From Thermovibrio guaymasensis (GTDB lineage: Bacteria > Aquificota > Aquificia > Desulfurobacteriales > Desulfurobacteriaceae): DNA of 57,362 nt. The DNA is taken from contig NZ_RBIE01000005.1 in assembly GCF_003633715.1 (NCBI RefSeq), positions 1-57,362 on the forward strand, in the 5' to 3' direction. The notes beneath the pieces were generated by a model. It was not told the origin of the DNA, searched no databases, and worked only from the letters and a program-made list of their open reading frames with translations. Below are positions 1 through 9,623 of the stretch, in pieces; position 1 is the first letter of the stretch; every line of letters starts with the position of its first letter. The position numbers and the translations under genes were made by a program.

Positions 1-83
1 CCATTCCGAACTCGGAAGTTAAGCCCGCCAGCGCCGATGATACTGCCCGCGGGAGCGGGTGGGAAAGTAGGGCGGTGCCAGGC
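1..83 (+). rRNA. rrf: 5S ribosomal RNA, 3' part (truncated by window start)
   Basis: The first 83 bases read as the 3' two-thirds of a bacterial 5S rRNA: the CCATTCCGAACTCGGAAGTT core of helix III/loop C, then AAGCCCGCCAGCGCCGATGATACTGCC, the helix IV hairpin and a closing 3' strand GGTGCCAGGC. The 5' strand of helix I lies outside the window. An rRNA operon therefore probably ends here, with 23S and 16S to the left. The 3' end is set by the start of the T-run. Confidence 0.95.
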
Positions 84-95
84 TTTTTTTATTTT
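84..95 (+). terminator. T-rich tract ending the rRNA operon
   Basis: A run of seven T, then ATTTT, follows the last base of 5S rRNA directly. There is no hairpin other than the 5S helices, so if this ends transcription it uses the 5S 3' structure as its stem. The next gene begins only 31 bases after the rRNA. Confidence 0.45.
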
Positions 96-99
96 CGTT

Positions 100-105
100 T
101 ATAAT
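100..105 (+). promoter_or_regulatory. Possible -10 box for a leaderless M23 peptidase mRNA
   Basis: A perfect TATAAT lies eight bases before the ATG at 114. No Shine-Dalgarno sequence lies between them, and no good -35 is visible inside the 5S gene end. If used, transcription would start about at the start codon. Confidence 0.4.
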
Positions 106-113
106 TAAAAATT

Positions 114-941
114 ATGGCTGCTAGATTAATCACGCTATTCCTTCTTTTATTTCTCTTTCCTCTTAAAGCTTTTCCTCTTTCCCTCTATTTACCCTATAAG
201 TATCCAGGGACTGTAGGCTACTTTAAGCTTGATTCCGATCTACCGGCAAAAGCCGTCTTAGGCTACAGGGGAAGAAAATGGTTTTTTAGAAACTTAAAGG
301 GAAGTAAGGAGCTTTACTTTTCTATTCCCTATTTTGTCAAAGGGAATTTTACTTTGACCCTATATCAGGGGGATAAGAAACTGTTCCTCAGGACTTTTCC
401 CATTTGGAAAAAGAGGTATAGGATATCAAGAATATGGGTAAAGGAGAGGCCTTTAAGGGGAAAGCTTTTAGAGAGGGTGAAGAGAGAGGGTAGGCTTTTA
501 AGGAAAGTTCTTTCTGAGATAACTCCGAAGAAATTTAAAGAAACTCATCTATATCCACCCCTTAGGAGGCTTATCGTTACGACTCCTTTTGGAGCAAGGA
601 GGATAATTAACGGTAAGAGGCGTTCAATTCATTGGGGAACAGATTTTAGAGCTCCAAGAGGTACTCCTGTTTATGCTTCTCTTTCTGGGAAAGTCGTACT
701 TGCTCGGAACTTATACTTTACTGGAAATACTGTTATTATTGATCACGGATTAGGAGTTCACACCCTTTACGCCCACCTTTCAAAAATTAAAGTTAAAGAA
801 GGTCAATCTGTAAGGGCCGGCCAGGTTATAGGAGAGGTCGGTTCAACTGGAAGGAGTACCGGACCTCACCTTCATTTTGGTTTTTACGTTCAGGGAGAGA
901 GGGCTGATCCTATGATCGTTCTTAAGGAGAGACTTCAGTAG
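114..941 (+). CDS. M23 (LytM-type) metallopeptidase, exported
   Basis: Predicted zinc peptidoglycan endopeptidase of 275 aa. The N-terminus is a signal peptide or anchor (hydrophobic stretch LITLFLLLFLFPLKAF). The middle is a beta-rich region of about 120 residues. The C-terminal M23 domain (about residues 150-270) carries the zinc motifs HWGTD (HxxxD) and HLHF (HxH), plus the GNTVIIDHG and YAHL segments usual in active members. It probably trims cell-wall cross-links in the periplasm. It ends ten bases before the next gene and is likely co-transcribed with it. The ATG is preceded by TATAAT instead of a ribosome binding site, so translation may be leaderless. Confidence 0.9.
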   Translation: MAARLITLFLLLFLFPLKAFPLSLYLPYKYPGTVGYFKLDSDLPAKAVLGYRGRKWFFRNLKGSKELYFSIPYFVKGNFTLTLYQGDKKLFLRTFPIWKKRYRISRIWVKERPLRGKLLERVKREGRLLRKVLSEITPKKFKETHLYPPLRRLIVTTPFGARRIINGKRRSIHWGTDFRAPRGTPVYASLSGKVVLARNLYFTGNTVIIDHGLGVHTLYAHLSKIKVKEGQSVRAGQVIGEVGSTGRSTGPHLHFGFYVQGERADPMIVLKERLQ

Positions 942-951
942 TGAGGGAGCT

Positions 952-1446
952 TTGAGAAAGGCAGTTTTCTTAGATAGGGATAATACTCTCATTTACGACC
1001 CAGGTTACATTCATGAGGTAGATAAGGTGAAGCTTCTTGATGGAGTAGGTGAAGGGTTAAAGCTCCTGAAAGAAGCAGGCTATTTATTAATTGTGGTTTC
1101 AAATCAGTCGGGAATAGGGAGAGGTTATTTTACAGAGAGAGAGTTTTGGGAAGTTAACTATAGACTTCAGGAGCTCCTTGAACACTTTAATGTCCAGATA
1201 GATGATTTCTTCTTCTGTCCCCACAGGCCTGGTGAAGGCTGCAAGTGTAGAAAACCCGGGACCCTTATGGTGGAAAAGGCCGTTGAAAAGTGGAAAATTG
1301 ATGTGAAAGAGAGTTTTGTAATAGGAGATAAGGACATTGACGTTGAGCTTGCTTTTAGGGCAGGCTGTAGAGGGGGTATAAAGGTGGGAGTGCCTTGTTT
1401 TGAGAACTTCTTAAAGGCGGCTAGTTTTATAGTGGGGGAAAAGTGA
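952..1446 (+). CDS. gmhB: HAD-family heptose bisphosphate phosphatase (GmhB-like)
   Basis: 164 aa HAD phosphatase of the histidinol-phosphate/GmhB group. Seen: nucleophile motif FLDRDNTL near residue 7, the SNQSG motif II segment, a zinc loop CPHRPGEGCKC, the RKP lysine segment, and the VIGDKDIDVE acidic motif. The family removes the 7-phosphate of D-glycero-D-manno-heptose 1,7-bisphosphate for lipopolysaccharide core heptose. A histidinol-phosphate phosphatase role cannot be excluded. The start is TTG at 952 behind GAGGGAGC. Its stop overlaps the GTG start of the next gene (GTGA), which indicates translational coupling. Confidence 0.8.
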   Translation: MRKAVFLDRDNTLIYDPGYIHEVDKVKLLDGVGEGLKLLKEAGYLLIVVSNQSGIGRGYFTEREFWEVNYRLQELLEHFNVQIDDFFFCPHRPGEGCKCRKPGTLMVEKAVEKWKIDVKESFVIGDKDIDVELAFRAGCRGGIKVGVPCFENFLKAASFIVGEK

Positions 1447-2618
1447 AGCTTTACAGTAAGATAAAAACGAGGCCCGAAGATTTTGTAGTTGAGGAAGTTC
1501 CCCTTTTAAAACCGGAAGATGAGGGAAAGTACCATTTATTAGAACTTAAAAAGAGAGATGTATCCACTCTTGAAGCTTTAAGGATTATCTCCCGCCTTGA
1601 GAAAATTCCCCTTAAGGATATAGGTTTTGCAGGTCTTAAAGACCGTTACGCCGTAACTACCCAGTACTTGACAGTTCCTGTTGAGTATTCCCTTGAGGAG
1701 TCCTGTTACAAAATCGTTAGGAACAGGTGGGTGAAAGTTGATAAGGTCAACTTTGATAAGGAGATGGGCTTCTGCATTAAGCCTATTGGGAAAGTTAATA
1801 GGCCTTTAGGATTGGGGGATTTAAAGGGTAATAAGTTTACCGTGGTTGTAAGGAACTTTGAGAAGAACTTAAGGGAGAGGTTTTACAGGAACTATGAAGT
1901 GGTAAGGAGGTACGGTTTTCCAAACTACTTTGGAGAACAGAGATTTGGAAGCGTTAAGAGTAGGGATGATTTTGTTTTGAGATACCTTCTCAGAGGGGAC
2001 TTTGATGGAGCTCTTAAGAGCTACTTTTTCGGTAAATCCCAAATTGACTTTTGGGGAGACTGGAAGAAGTTGTATAAGACTCTTTCTCCTGCTCTTGAAG
2101 AGTATGAGAAGGACCTCATAAGAGGACTTATGAGAGGCCTTACTCCTGAGAAAGCCTTTAGGATCCTTCCTAAAAACGTTAGACTTATGTTCAATTTTGC
2201 ATTTCAGAGCTTCCTCTGGAATGAGTTTTTAAGGGAGTACGTTGAAGAGAAGTATCCCTTCGTTAGAGTTCCTTTCATAAATAAGTGGAAACTTTCTTAC
2301 TTTTTGGAAGTTTACGATGTTGATTACCTGATTCAACTCCAGATTCCCTATACTGGTAGGGAGTTTCGGGTTAATGATGAAGTTTTAAAGGGCATAATGA
2401 AAAAGGTTTTTAGGAAGTACGGAATTAAAGAGGAGTGGTTTGACAAGGAAGTCGGTGGAATTATTGTTATGACAGATGGTTTAAGAAAAGCCGTTGTCTT
2501 TCCCGAAGGGTTTAAGATTTTGGAGAAGACGAAGAGGAGCATGAAGTTAACCTTCACGCTCCCACCAGGTTCATATGCAACTGTTCTTTTAAGGTTCTTA
2601 CTTAAAGGTAAGATATGA
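1443..2618 (+). CDS. truD: tRNA pseudouridine(13) synthase TruD
   Basis: 391 aa. It carries the TruD family signatures: the GFAGLKDRYAVTTQ motif near residue 62 with the catalytic Asp of LKDR, the NYFGEQRFG motif near residue 160, and a C-terminal PPGSYATVLLR segment. The family isomerises U13 of tRNA-Glu in bacteria and U13 or U35 in archaeal/eukaryal Pus7 relatives. The start is GTG, overlapping the previous stop by four bases. The end overlaps the convergent HDOD gene by 17 bases. A second, shorter TruD-like gene sits at 42427. This longer copy has the complete set of motifs and is the better candidate for the housekeeping enzyme. Confidence 0.92.
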   Translation: MKLYSKIKTRPEDFVVEEVPLLKPEDEGKYHLLELKKRDVSTLEALRIISRLEKIPLKDIGFAGLKDRYAVTTQYLTVPVEYSLEESCYKIVRNRWVKVDKVNFDKEMGFCIKPIGKVNRPLGLGDLKGNKFTVVVRNFEKNLRERFYRNYEVVRRYGFPNYFGEQRFGSVKSRDDFVLRYLLRGDFDGALKSYFFGKSQIDFWGDWKKLYKTLSPALEEYEKDLIRGLMRGLTPEKAFRILPKNVRLMFNFAFQSFLWNEFLREYVEEKYPFVRVPFINKWKLSYFLEVYDVDYLIQLQIPYTGREFRVNDEVLKGIMKKVFRKYGIKEEWFDKEVGGIIVMTDGLRKAVVFPEGFKILEKTKRSMKLTFTLPPGSYATVLLRFLLKGKI

Positions 2619-3252
2619 GGGATTGAGCGTTATCTTCGGCTAGTATGTAGCTTTCAATTAACTCCTCTTTGCTGAGTTGGGAGAGGAGAGGAGGTAATTG
2701 TACGTTGTCGCCTTTTTCTAACTTATCGTAGACTTTCATAAGCTGCTTTACCTCTTCCTTAAGTCTTCCAAGTTTACTTTCAGGGTCGAGGAGACCGTAA
2801 ATAACGGTTTCTGATACTCCGGCCCTTTCAAGGAGCTCTTTAATTTCATCTCCTACTTTTTCCCTGACGGGCTCAAGAATTCCGACCATGTAGGCTTCAT
2901 CTTCGTACTCTGGGAAAAGCCTTTTTGCTAATTCTCTCATTAAGAAGGCAAATTTTAAGATTTCCTTAATTTCTTCCTTATTTGCTTTTTTTAGGAAAGA
3001 CGAGGTTAAGAGGACAAATATGTAATCTTTTAAGTTCCTGTATCCTAAGTAAGCTATTGCTTGAATTATTGATCTAATTTCCTTTCTGAGTCCAAAGTAG
3101 GGAGAGTTTATAAACTTTAAAAGCCGTGCAGAGAGGTTAGGGTCCATGCTTATTATCTTAGCTATCTCTTCAAGCTCCTCACCGTCAAGGAGAGCTCTTA
3201 TTAACCTTAGCATAACCTCCCTTTTTAGTTCTAAGCTCTCAATCTCAGACAT
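2602..3252 (-). CDS. HDOD-domain protein, tandem copy 2
   Basis: 216 aa with one HDOD domain (metal-dependent-hydrolase-related output domain). Seen: an IISMDPNLSARLLKFINSP segment followed by IIQAIAYLGYRNLKD, the characteristic core of the family. There is no receiver, EAL or GGDEF partner. HDOD proteins usually act in signalling, often with two-component or c-di-GMP proteins; the specific role is unknown. The start was placed at the ATG at 3252 because AAAGGAGG lies just upstream; an ATG at 3285, overlapping the previous stop, is possible but has no such site. It is a clear paralogue of the gene directly upstream. Confidence 0.8.
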   Translation of the reverse strand: MSEIESLELKREVMLRLIRALLDGEELEEIAKIISMDPNLSARLLKFINSPYFGLRKEIRSIIQAIAYLGYRNLKDYIFVLLTSSFLKKANKEEIKEILKFAFLMRELAKRLFPEYEDEAYMVGILEPVREKVGDEIKELLERAGVSETVIYGLLDPESKLGRLKEEVKQLMKVYDKLEKGDNVQLPPLLSQLSKEELIESYILAEDNAQSLISYL

Positions 3253-3284
3253 GGATCCTCCTTTAGCTAAAAATTCTGGGTTCA

Positions 3285-3923
3285 TTATAGCAGGTCAATA
3301 ATCTTTTCGGCTTCTAAGGTTGCGCTTAGACAAATGTTTATTAAAAATTCTTTTTTAAACTTTTCAGTTTTTACGGAGATTTCAACTTCTTCTTTGTTGT
3401 TTAGTTTTTCACAGTAAGGAAGGAGCTTCTCCGCAAAAACTCTTAGGATTCCTAGAGGGCTTTTAGGGTCTTTGAGACCTTCAATTACAACTTTTGACAC
3501 GTTCGCTTCCTTAAGCATTTTTAAGGTTTCCTCTTTATTTTCTTTATAAATAGGCCATAAGATTCCTACCATGAATGCCTCTTCTGCAAGTTCTGGCACA
3601 CTTCTTTGGGCTGTTAATTTCATTATATAAGCAAAAGTAAGAAGTTTTAATATCTCCTCTCTAGGCTTATTTACTAAAATGGATGAGAGAAGAATTGAGA
3701 AGGCCACTTCCCTCAGTTTCCTGTATCCTAAGTATGCTACCGCGTCCTCAATAGAATCTATTTCTCTTTTTAAACTAAAGTAGGCAGAATTGACGAATTT
3801 AAGTAATTTAGCAGTGAGAGCTGGATCGGTAGAGATTATTTTGGATATGATTGAGAGTTCCTCCTCATCATTTAGAGCCTTAATTAACCTAAGGATGGTT
3901 TGCCTGTTGACTTTTTCCTCCAT
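3285..3923 (-). CDS. HDOD-domain protein, tandem copy 1
   Basis: 212 aa single HDOD domain. The core IISTDPALTAKLLKFVNSA, then the AVAYLGYRKLRE helix, aligns position by position with the downstream copy. The C-terminal part shares a pattern as well (VVIEGLKDPKSPLG here, VIYGLLDPESKLG in the partner), so the pair arose by duplication of a whole gene. No catalytic HD pair is visible, as usual for HDOD. It lies 18 bases downstream of rsmB and probably belongs to the kinase-rsmB-HDOD-HDOD minus-strand operon. Function not known. Confidence 0.8.
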   Translation of the reverse strand: MEEKVNRQTILRLIKALNDEEELSIISKIISTDPALTAKLLKFVNSAYFSLKREIDSIEDAVAYLGYRKLREVAFSILLSSILVNKPREEILKLLTFAYIMKLTAQRSVPELAEEAFMVGILWPIYKENKEETLKMLKEANVSKVVIEGLKDPKSPLGILRVFAEKLLPYCEKLNNKEEVEISVKTEKFKKEFLINICLSATLEAEKIIDLL

Positions 3924-3941
3924 TTTGTTCTCCCAGCAAAA

Positions 3942-5279
3942 TTAACAGGTTAGTTTTGTGTAGAAAAATCCATCTGTATCGTTTTTATGTGGAAACAGCC
4001 TTAATCCCCCATCCTTAAATTGATGTTTAAGTTCTTTAGGTAGGTTATTAAACGGTAAAGTTTTAAAGCCTTCTTTGAGGGCAAATTCCAGGTTATTTTC
4101 TCCCTCCTCCCTCTCTAAGGAGCAAACACTAAATAGAAGTTTCCCCCCTTCTTTTAGTAGATCCTTGGCTGCTCTTATTAGGCGGCACTGGACTTTCTGA
4201 TTGTGTTTTATGAGCTCTATTGACTTGTTCCACTTACCTTCTGGGTGGCGCCTTATTACTCCAGTTGCAGAGCATGGAGCGTCAATTAAAATCCTGTCAA
4301 AACTCTTGTAGTAGCGTTTTATAAAGTCCTCATCCTTAGAAATGTCGGTTACAACTAGTTCCAGGTTCTCTACTCCCAACCTTTCGGCGTTTTTCTTTAA
4401 CAGGTTCATTCTCTCTGGATTAACGTCAACTGCGACTATTTTCGCTCCGTTTTTAGTCAATGAGGCTATTGCAGTTGTCTTCCCTCCAGGTGCTGCTCCA
4501 ACGTCCAGAATTAGTTCTCCCGGTTTAGGCTCTAAAAGGTAAGCTGCAAGGTATGAGGCAGGGTCTTGGATGTAAAAATAGCCCTCTTTGTAGCCTGGGA
4601 GCTCCTCAATTAAAACCCTACCCTTAACCCTAATCATATCTGGGATGAAAGGGTGAGGCTCAACTTCTATTTTCCTTTCCCTTAACACTTTTATGAGTTC
4701 TTTTTGGTCTATCTTTATCCTGTTTACCCTTAAAAAGAGGGGAGCTACCCTGTTTAGTCCTTCAAGGAGAGGTTGGAGCTCCTCCTTTCCATAAAAGTTT
4801 TCCCACCTCTTAACCATCCAGGTTTCAAAGGAGTAGAGTGTAGAGATCCTTTCGTAGTAGTCCTCTATCCTTTTAACTTCCCTTTTATAGTCAAATCCTA
4901 CGAGCTTTTTTGAGACGGCGTTAACAAACCCTGCAGATTTCCTGTTAAGGAGCCTCTTTACTGCTTCTACAGTTTCATTTACTGCAGCGTAGGGAGGAAC
5001 TCCCGTAAAGAAGAGTTGGTAGGCGATTAACCTTAGGGCATTTCTGACTATTGGACACTGTTTCTTTAACTTCTTTCCGGTTGCTCTCTCAACCGAGAAA
5101 TCAAGAAGTTTTAAGTAGCGGACTGTTCCAGCGGTTATTTCCCTTATGAAGGCTCTATCTTGGGGATCAACCCCTGAAGTCTCCTTCTCTAAGTGCTCCC
5201 TTAACTTTTTGTCCTTCTCAAAGAGAGTTAGGATTTTTATTGCCTTTGCCCTTTCACTCCAGCCAGTCAACTTCTTCAA
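3942..5279 (-). CDS. rsmB: 16S rRNA (cytosine 967-C5)-methyltransferase RsmB
   Basis: 445 aa. An N-terminal NusB-like RNA-binding region (about 1-140) is followed by the Rossmann SAM methyltransferase: motif I LDVGAAPGGKTT, the motif IV cysteine in DAPCSATGVIRRHPE, and the catalytic motif VI cysteine in SVCSLEREEGE. RsmB makes m5C967 in helix 31 of 16S rRNA. The best start is TTG at 5279, six bases after GGAGG; it overlaps the upstream kinase gene by 26 bases. The two are therefore translated as a coupled pair, which is notable because the kinase family itself is linked to small-subunit rRNA maturation. Confidence 0.93.
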   Translation of the reverse strand: MKKLTGWSERAKAIKILTLFEKDKKLREHLEKETSGVDPQDRAFIREITAGTVRYLKLLDFSVERATGKKLKKQCPIVRNALRLIAYQLFFTGVPPYAAVNETVEAVKRLLNRKSAGFVNAVSKKLVGFDYKREVKRIEDYYERISTLYSFETWMVKRWENFYGKEELQPLLEGLNRVAPLFLRVNRIKIDQKELIKVLRERKIEVEPHPFIPDMIRVKGRVLIEELPGYKEGYFYIQDPASYLAAYLLEPKPGELILDVGAAPGGKTTAIASLTKNGAKIVAVDVNPERMNLLKKNAERLGVENLELVVTDISKDEDFIKRYYKSFDRILIDAPCSATGVIRRHPEGKWNKSIELIKHNQKVQCRLIRAAKDLLKEGGKLLFSVCSLEREEGENNLEFALKEGFKTLPFNNLPKELKHQFKDGGLRLFPHKNDTDGFFYTKLTC

Positions 5280-5757
5280 AGAGTTCCTCCCCTTTACTTA
5301 CTGTCCTCTCTACAATCTCGGCAACCTCTTCAGGACTCCTATTTGTAGTGTCAATGTGAATTACTCTTTTAAAGTTTGGATTCTCAAAGGCTTCAGTTGC
5401 TATTACTGCTAACCTCTCTGCCTCTACGTTTTCCTCAACTTTCCTTTGGGAGTATGGCCTCTCCTTTAACCTTTCTCTAACAACTTCCGGCTCTGCCCTT
5501 AAAATTACAAGGTAATCTACAGGTATGTAGTGAGCAACTAGACCTTCTGCTATGAAACTTTCCTTTCCCTCAAAGAACTTCCTGAGTTTCTCAGGTTCAA
5601 CCTCGTAAGCGTTCCTTTCTTTATCGTAGGATGAGTAAAGCCTCTCTTCTCTGATTAGCTTGCTCAGGTTATATAGGGGGAGGTTTAACCTTTTGGACAA
5701 GATCTTTCCTACAGTTGTTTTACCTACTCCGGGGGTTCCTGTAATTCCTATTCTCAA
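5254..5757 (-). CDS. Archaeal/eukaryal-type adenylate kinase (AK6/Fap7 family)
   Basis: 167 aa P-loop NMP kinase. Seen: Walker [10 protein letters not shown] at residues 7-15, the NLSKLI segment, [24 protein letters not shown], and a terminal [13 protein letters not shown]. This order and wording matches the AK6/Fap7 (archaeal putative adenylate kinase) family, not bacterial Adk, which is longer and has a LID domain. Known family roles are a broad NMP kinase activity and, for yeast Fap7 and archaeal relatives, late small-subunit rRNA processing with uS11. The start is TTG at 5757 after GAGGG. It is divergent from carB. I infer acquisition from archaea; the housekeeping adk must lie elsewhere. 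Confidence 0.8.
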   Translation of the reverse strand: MRIGITGTPGVGKTTVGKILSKRLNLPLYNLSKLIREERLYSSYDKERNAYEVEPEKLRKFFEGKESFIAEGLVAHYIPVDYLVILRAEPEVVRERLKERPYSQRKVEENVEAERLAVIATEAFENPNFKRVIHIDTTNRSPEEVAEIVERTVSKGEELFEEVDWLE

Positions 5758-5842
5758 TTTACCCTCTCAGAATTTCCTTTTTAACAAAATTAGCCTCTCT
5801 TCTGGTAATATTCCAGTTAACAAGGAGGTTAAGGAGGCTCCC

Positions 5843-8800
5843 TTGCCTAAGAGAACCGACCTAAAGAAGATTTTGATAATTGGTTCAGGGCCTATTGTTA
5901 TAGGTCAGGCGGCTGAGTTTGACTACTCTGGAACTCAGGCTTGTAAAGCTTTAAAGGAAGAAGGTTATCAGGTAGTACTTGTTAACTCAAACCCTGCAAC
6001 TATCATGACAGACCCCGACGTTGCCGATAGAACCTACATTGAGCCTTTAACCGTTGAGGTCCTTGAAAAAGTTATTGAGAGGGAGAGGCCGGACGCTCTC
6101 CTTCCGACAGTTGGAGGACAGACTGCCCTTAACCTTGCAGTTAAACTTCATGAAGCAGGTATACTGGAGAAGTACGGAGTTGAGCTCATTGGGGCAAAAG
6201 TTGAGGCTATAAAGAAGGCCGAGGATAGGGAGCTCTTTAAAGAGGCAATGCTGAGAATCGGCCTTGAAGTTCCCAAGAGCGGAGTTGCCCATTCCCTTGA
6301 AGAGGCCATGGAAGTCCTTGAGTACGTCGGCCTTCCTGCAATTATCCGTCCTGCATTTACCCTCGGTGGAGAGGGTGGAGGAGTTGCCTACAACGTTGAG
6401 GAGTTTAAGGAGATTGTTCGTAAAGGGCTTGCGGCTTCTCCTGTAAGCGAGGTCTTGATTGAGGAGAGCGTTTTAGGCTGGAAAGAGTTTGAGCTTGAGG
6501 TAATGAGGGACCTTAACGATAACGTTGTGATAATCTGTTCTATTGAAAACTTTGACCCGATGGGAGTTCACACTGGAGACTCAATTACAGTAGCTCCTGC
6601 CCAAACTTTAACGGATAAGGAGTATCAGCTCTTAAGGGATGCGGCAATTGCAATAATAAGGGAGATTGGCGTAGAGACCGGGGGTTCAAACGTTCAGTTT
6701 GCAGTTAACCCCGAAAATGGAAGGTTCATCGTAATTGAGATGAACCCGAGGGTTTCCCGTTCTTCAGCCCTTGCTTCAAAGGCCACAGGTTTTCCAATTG
6801 CAAAGATTGCTGCAAAGCTTGCAGTTGGCTATACCTTAGATGAGCTTCCAAACGATATTACTAAGAAAACACCGGCCTCCTTTGAGCCAGCGATAGACTA
6901 CTGCGTTGTTAAGTTTCCAAGGTGGGCCTTTGAGAAGTTCCCCGAAGCAGACCCTACCCTTACGACCAGAATGAAGTCTGTCGGTGAGGTTATGGCCATA
7001 GGCAGGACCTTTAAAGAGGCCCTAAATAAGGCCATTCGTTCCTTAGAAATCGGAAGGTACGGTCTAAGTTTAAGGGGGGCTTCTGAGGTTTCAGATTCTG
7101 AGCTTGAGACAAAGCTTGCAGTTCCAAACGCCGATAGGGTTTGGTTTATAGCTGAAGCCTTTAGAAGGAATTGGAGCTTAGATAGGGTCTATGAGCTAAC
7201 AAAGATAGACCGTTGGTTCCTCAACAACCTTAAACAGCTTATTGAATTAGAAGGGGAGCTTAAAAAACACACTATAGAAACTCTCCCCTCTGACCTTTTA
7301 AAGTGGGCTAAGAAATGGGGCTTTTCAGATAGGGAGATTGCCAATTTAGTAGGAGCTACTGAGAAGGAAGTTAGGGAGAAGAGGAAAGAGCTATCTCCGG
7401 TTCTCTACAAGACGGTTGATACCTGTGCTGGAGAGTTTGAGGCTTACACCCCTTACTACTACTCAACTTACGACGGTAGAGAGTGTGAGGCCAACCCTAC
7501 TAACAGAGAGAAAGTTATAGTCTTTGGTTCTGGGCCAAACAGGATCGGTCAAGGAGTAGAGTTTGACTACTGCTGCGTTCACGCAGTTTGGGCTTTAAGG
7601 GACTTAGGGTATGAGGCCCACATGGTTAACTGTAACCCTGAGACCGTCTCAACTGACTACGACACTTCCGATAAGCTCTTCTTTGAGCCTTTAACCCTAG
7701 AAGATGCCCTTAACGTTGTTGAGAAGGAAAGACCGCTGGGAGTAATTGTTCAGTTTGGAGGTCAAACTCCTTTAAAACTTTCAGTTCCCCTTGAAAGGGA
7801 AGGGGTGAGGATCCTTGGAACTTCATCTGAAAGTATTGATATTGCAGAGGATAGGGAGAGGTTTAGGGAGTTACTCAACAAATTGGGCTTAAAGCAACCT
7901 CCTTCTGGTATTGCCCGTTCCCTTGAGGAGGCTGAGAGGATTGCCCAGGAGATTGGATTTCCAGTTTTAATGAGGCCTTCCTACGTTCTCGGCGGAAGGG
8001 CGATGAGGATCGTTTACTCTCTTGATGAGCTCCGCCAGTACATGGCTGAGGCAGTGGAGGTTTCTGAGGAAAAGCCGGTTCTGATAGATAAGTTCCTTGA
8101 GGATGCTGTAGAGTTTGACGTTGATGCTGTTGCTGACGGGGAGAGCGTTGTCATTGGTGGAGTGATGGAGCACATAGAGGAGGCTGGAATCCACTCTGGA
8201 GACAGTGCCTGCGTCCTTCCAACTTTCTCAGTCAGTAAAGAGGTTATTGAGGAGATTAAGGAGATAACGAGGAAAATAGCCCTTGAGCTGAAAGTTAAGG
8301 GTCTTATAAACATTCAGTTTGCAGTTAAGGATGATGAGATCTACATAATTGAGGTAAACCCGAGGGCTTCAAGGACTGTTCCTTTCGTTAGTAAGGCTAC
8401 AGGAATTCCACTTGCAAAAGTTGCCACAAAGGTTGCAATGGGTAAAACCCTTAAAGAGTTGGGAGTTAAAGAGGTAGAACCAAAGTACTACTCCGTTAAA
8501 GAGGCAGTCTTTCCGTTTGACCGCTTTCCAGAGGTTGACCCTGTCTTGGGTCCTGAGATGAAGTCAACCGGTGAGGTTATGGGAATAGATAAGGATTTAG
8601 GAGTTGCCTTTTATAAGGCTCAGCTTGCAGCAGGTTCAAGGCTACCCCTTGATCCAAACTGCGGTAAGGTCTTTATAAGTGTCAAGGATAAGGACAAACC
8701 GAAGATTTACGGAATTGCAAAGAAACTTTCAGATATGGGCTTTAAGGTAGTTTCAACTGAGGGAACTTACAGGTTCCTAAAGGAGAGGGGAATTCCCGTT

Positions 8801-9064
8801 GAGCTTGTCTATAAGATCCAGGAAGGAAGGCGTCCCAACGTTGGAGACCTTATAAAGAACGGTGAAATCTGCTTGATAATAAACACCCCTACTGGAAGTA
8901 AATCAAAGAAGGACGCCTACAGTATAAGGCGCTTGGCTGTTAACTATAAGATTCCCTACTATACCACTGTAAGAGGGGCTCAGGCAGCCGTCATGGCAAT
9001 TGAGTCTATGAGGAGAGAGAGGTTGTGCGTTAAACCACTTCAGGAGTACTACGGAGGTAAATAA
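5843..9064 (+). CDS. carB: Carbamoyl-phosphate synthase large subunit
   Basis: 1073 aa, the standard CarB length. The two homologous ATP-grasp halves are visible: [19 protein letters not shown] at the start of the first, [18 protein letters not shown] at the start of the second, each followed by an [13 protein letters not shown] or [13 protein letters not shown] segment. A C-terminal MGS-like allosteric domain follows (about 930-1073). It makes carbamoyl phosphate from bicarbonate, ATP and glutamine-derived ammonia for pyrimidines and arginine. The start is TTG at 5843, five bases after AAGGAGG. A longer frame runs back over the divergent kinase gene but has no family homology there. carA is not adjacent. 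The stop overlaps the next ATG (TAATG). Confidence 0.97.
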   Translation: MPKRTDLKKILIIGSGPIVIGQAAEFDYSGTQACKALKEEGYQVVLVNSNPATIMTDPDVADRTYIEPLTVEVLEKVIERERPDALLPTVGGQTALNLAVKLHEAGILEKYGVELIGAKVEAIKKAEDRELFKEAMLRIGLEVPKSGVAHSLEEAMEVLEYVGLPAIIRPAFTLGGEGGGVAYNVEEFKEIVRKGLAASPVSEVLIEESVLGWKEFELEVMRDLNDNVVIICSIENFDPMGVHTGDSITVAPAQTLTDKEYQLLRDAAIAIIREIGVETGGSNVQFAVNPENGRFIVIEMNPRVSRSSALASKATGFPIAKIAAKLAVGYTLDELPNDITKKTPASFEPAIDYCVVKFPRWAFEKFPEADPTLTTRMKSVGEVMAIGRTFKEALNKAIRSLEIGRYGLSLRGASEVSDSELETKLAVPNADRVWFIAEAFRRNWSLDRVYELTKIDRWFLNNLKQLIELEGELKKHTIETLPSDLLKWAKKWGFSDREIANLVGATEKEVREKRKELSPVLYKTVDTCAGEFEAYTPYYYSTYDGRECEANPTNREKVIVFGSGPNRIGQGVEFDYCCVHAVWALRDLGYEAHMVNCNPETVSTDYDTSDKLFFEPLTLEDALNVVEKERPLGVIVQFGGQTPLKLSVPLEREGVRILGTSSESIDIAEDRERFRELLNKLGLKQPPSGIARSLEEAERIAQEIGFPVLMRPSYVLGGRAMRIVYSLDELRQYMAEAVEVSEEKPVLIDKFLEDAVEFDVDAVADGESVVIGGVMEHIEEAGIHSGDSACVLPTFSVSKEVIEEIKEITRKIALELKVKGLINIQFAVKDDEIYIIEVNPRASRTVPFVSKATGIPLAKVATKVAMGKTLKELGVKEVEPKYYSVKEAVFPFDRFPEVDPVLGPEMKSTGEVMGIDKDLGVAFYKAQLAAGSRLPLDPNCGKVFISVKDKDKPKIYGIAKKLSDMGFKVVSTEGTYRFLKERGIPVELVYKIQEGRRPNVGDLIKNGEICLIINTPTGSKSKKDAYSIRRLAVNYKIPYYTTVRGAQAAVMAIESMRRERLCVKPLQEYYGGK

Positions 9065-9621
9065 TGGCTGAAGAGAAAAAGGAGCAGCAACCTCAGGTTA
9101 TTGTTGGAAGTATGCCCTACAGGGTTTCAATGGCTGAGGTTGATGCCTATGGAGTAATGTACTATTCAAGGTTCTTTGAGCTCTTTGAGAGGGGAAGAAC
9201 AGAGCTCTTTAGGGCTTTAGGTATTGAATACAGAAAGGTTTTACAGCAGGAAGGTGTTTTAATGCCGGTTGTTGAGGCTGCTTGCCGATACATGGCGCCT
9301 GTGGTCTATGATGACCTTATAACCCTTGAGACTGCGATAACTAACATCGGAACAAGGGGAATAAGGTTTGATTATAGAGTTATAAGGGATGGGGCCGTTC
9401 TGGCCGTTGGATTTACCCAGCACATCTTTATTGACCCTCAGGGAAGGCCGGTTTCCTATGGAAAGAAAGTCTTTGAAATCCTTAAAGAGAAGGGGATAAT
9501 AAAGGAAGGAGAGCTCCAGGATAAACCCCAGGAAGAGGCAAAGGAAGACATATCTAAGAAACTTAAGAAGCTCATTGTTGAGAGGGTTGAGGAGAGTAAA
9601 CCTTCATCGGAGGATAACTAA
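9064..9621 (+). CDS. YbgC-like 4-hydroxybenzoyl-CoA thioesterase-fold protein
   Basis: 185 aa hot-dog-fold acyl-CoA thioesterase. The signature EVDAYGVMYYSRFFELFERGRTE near residue 25 contains the catalytic Asp of the DxxGVMYY motif. The final 40 residues are a Lys/Glu-rich tail not typical of the family. Members hydrolyse short acyl-CoAs or acyl-ACPs; E. coli YbgC associates with the Tol-Pal system, but no tol genes are present here. It is coupled to carB by a TAATG overlap, an arrangement that suggests co-expression without implying a shared pathway. Confidence 0.8.
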   Translation: MAEEKKEQQPQVIVGSMPYRVSMAEVDAYGVMYYSRFFELFERGRTELFRALGIEYRKVLQQEGVLMPVVEAACRYMAPVVYDDLITLETAITNIGTRGIRFDYRVIRDGAVLAVGFTQHIFIDPQGRPVSYGKKVFEILKEKGIIKEGELQDKPQEEAKEDISKKLKKLIVERVEESKPSSEDN

Positions 9622-9623
9622 TA

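Noticed and set aside
5660-5842. N-terminal extension of carB
   Set aside because: The extra 61 codons are antisense to the kinase gene, have no CarB homology, and a proper TTG with AAGGAGG lies at 5843.
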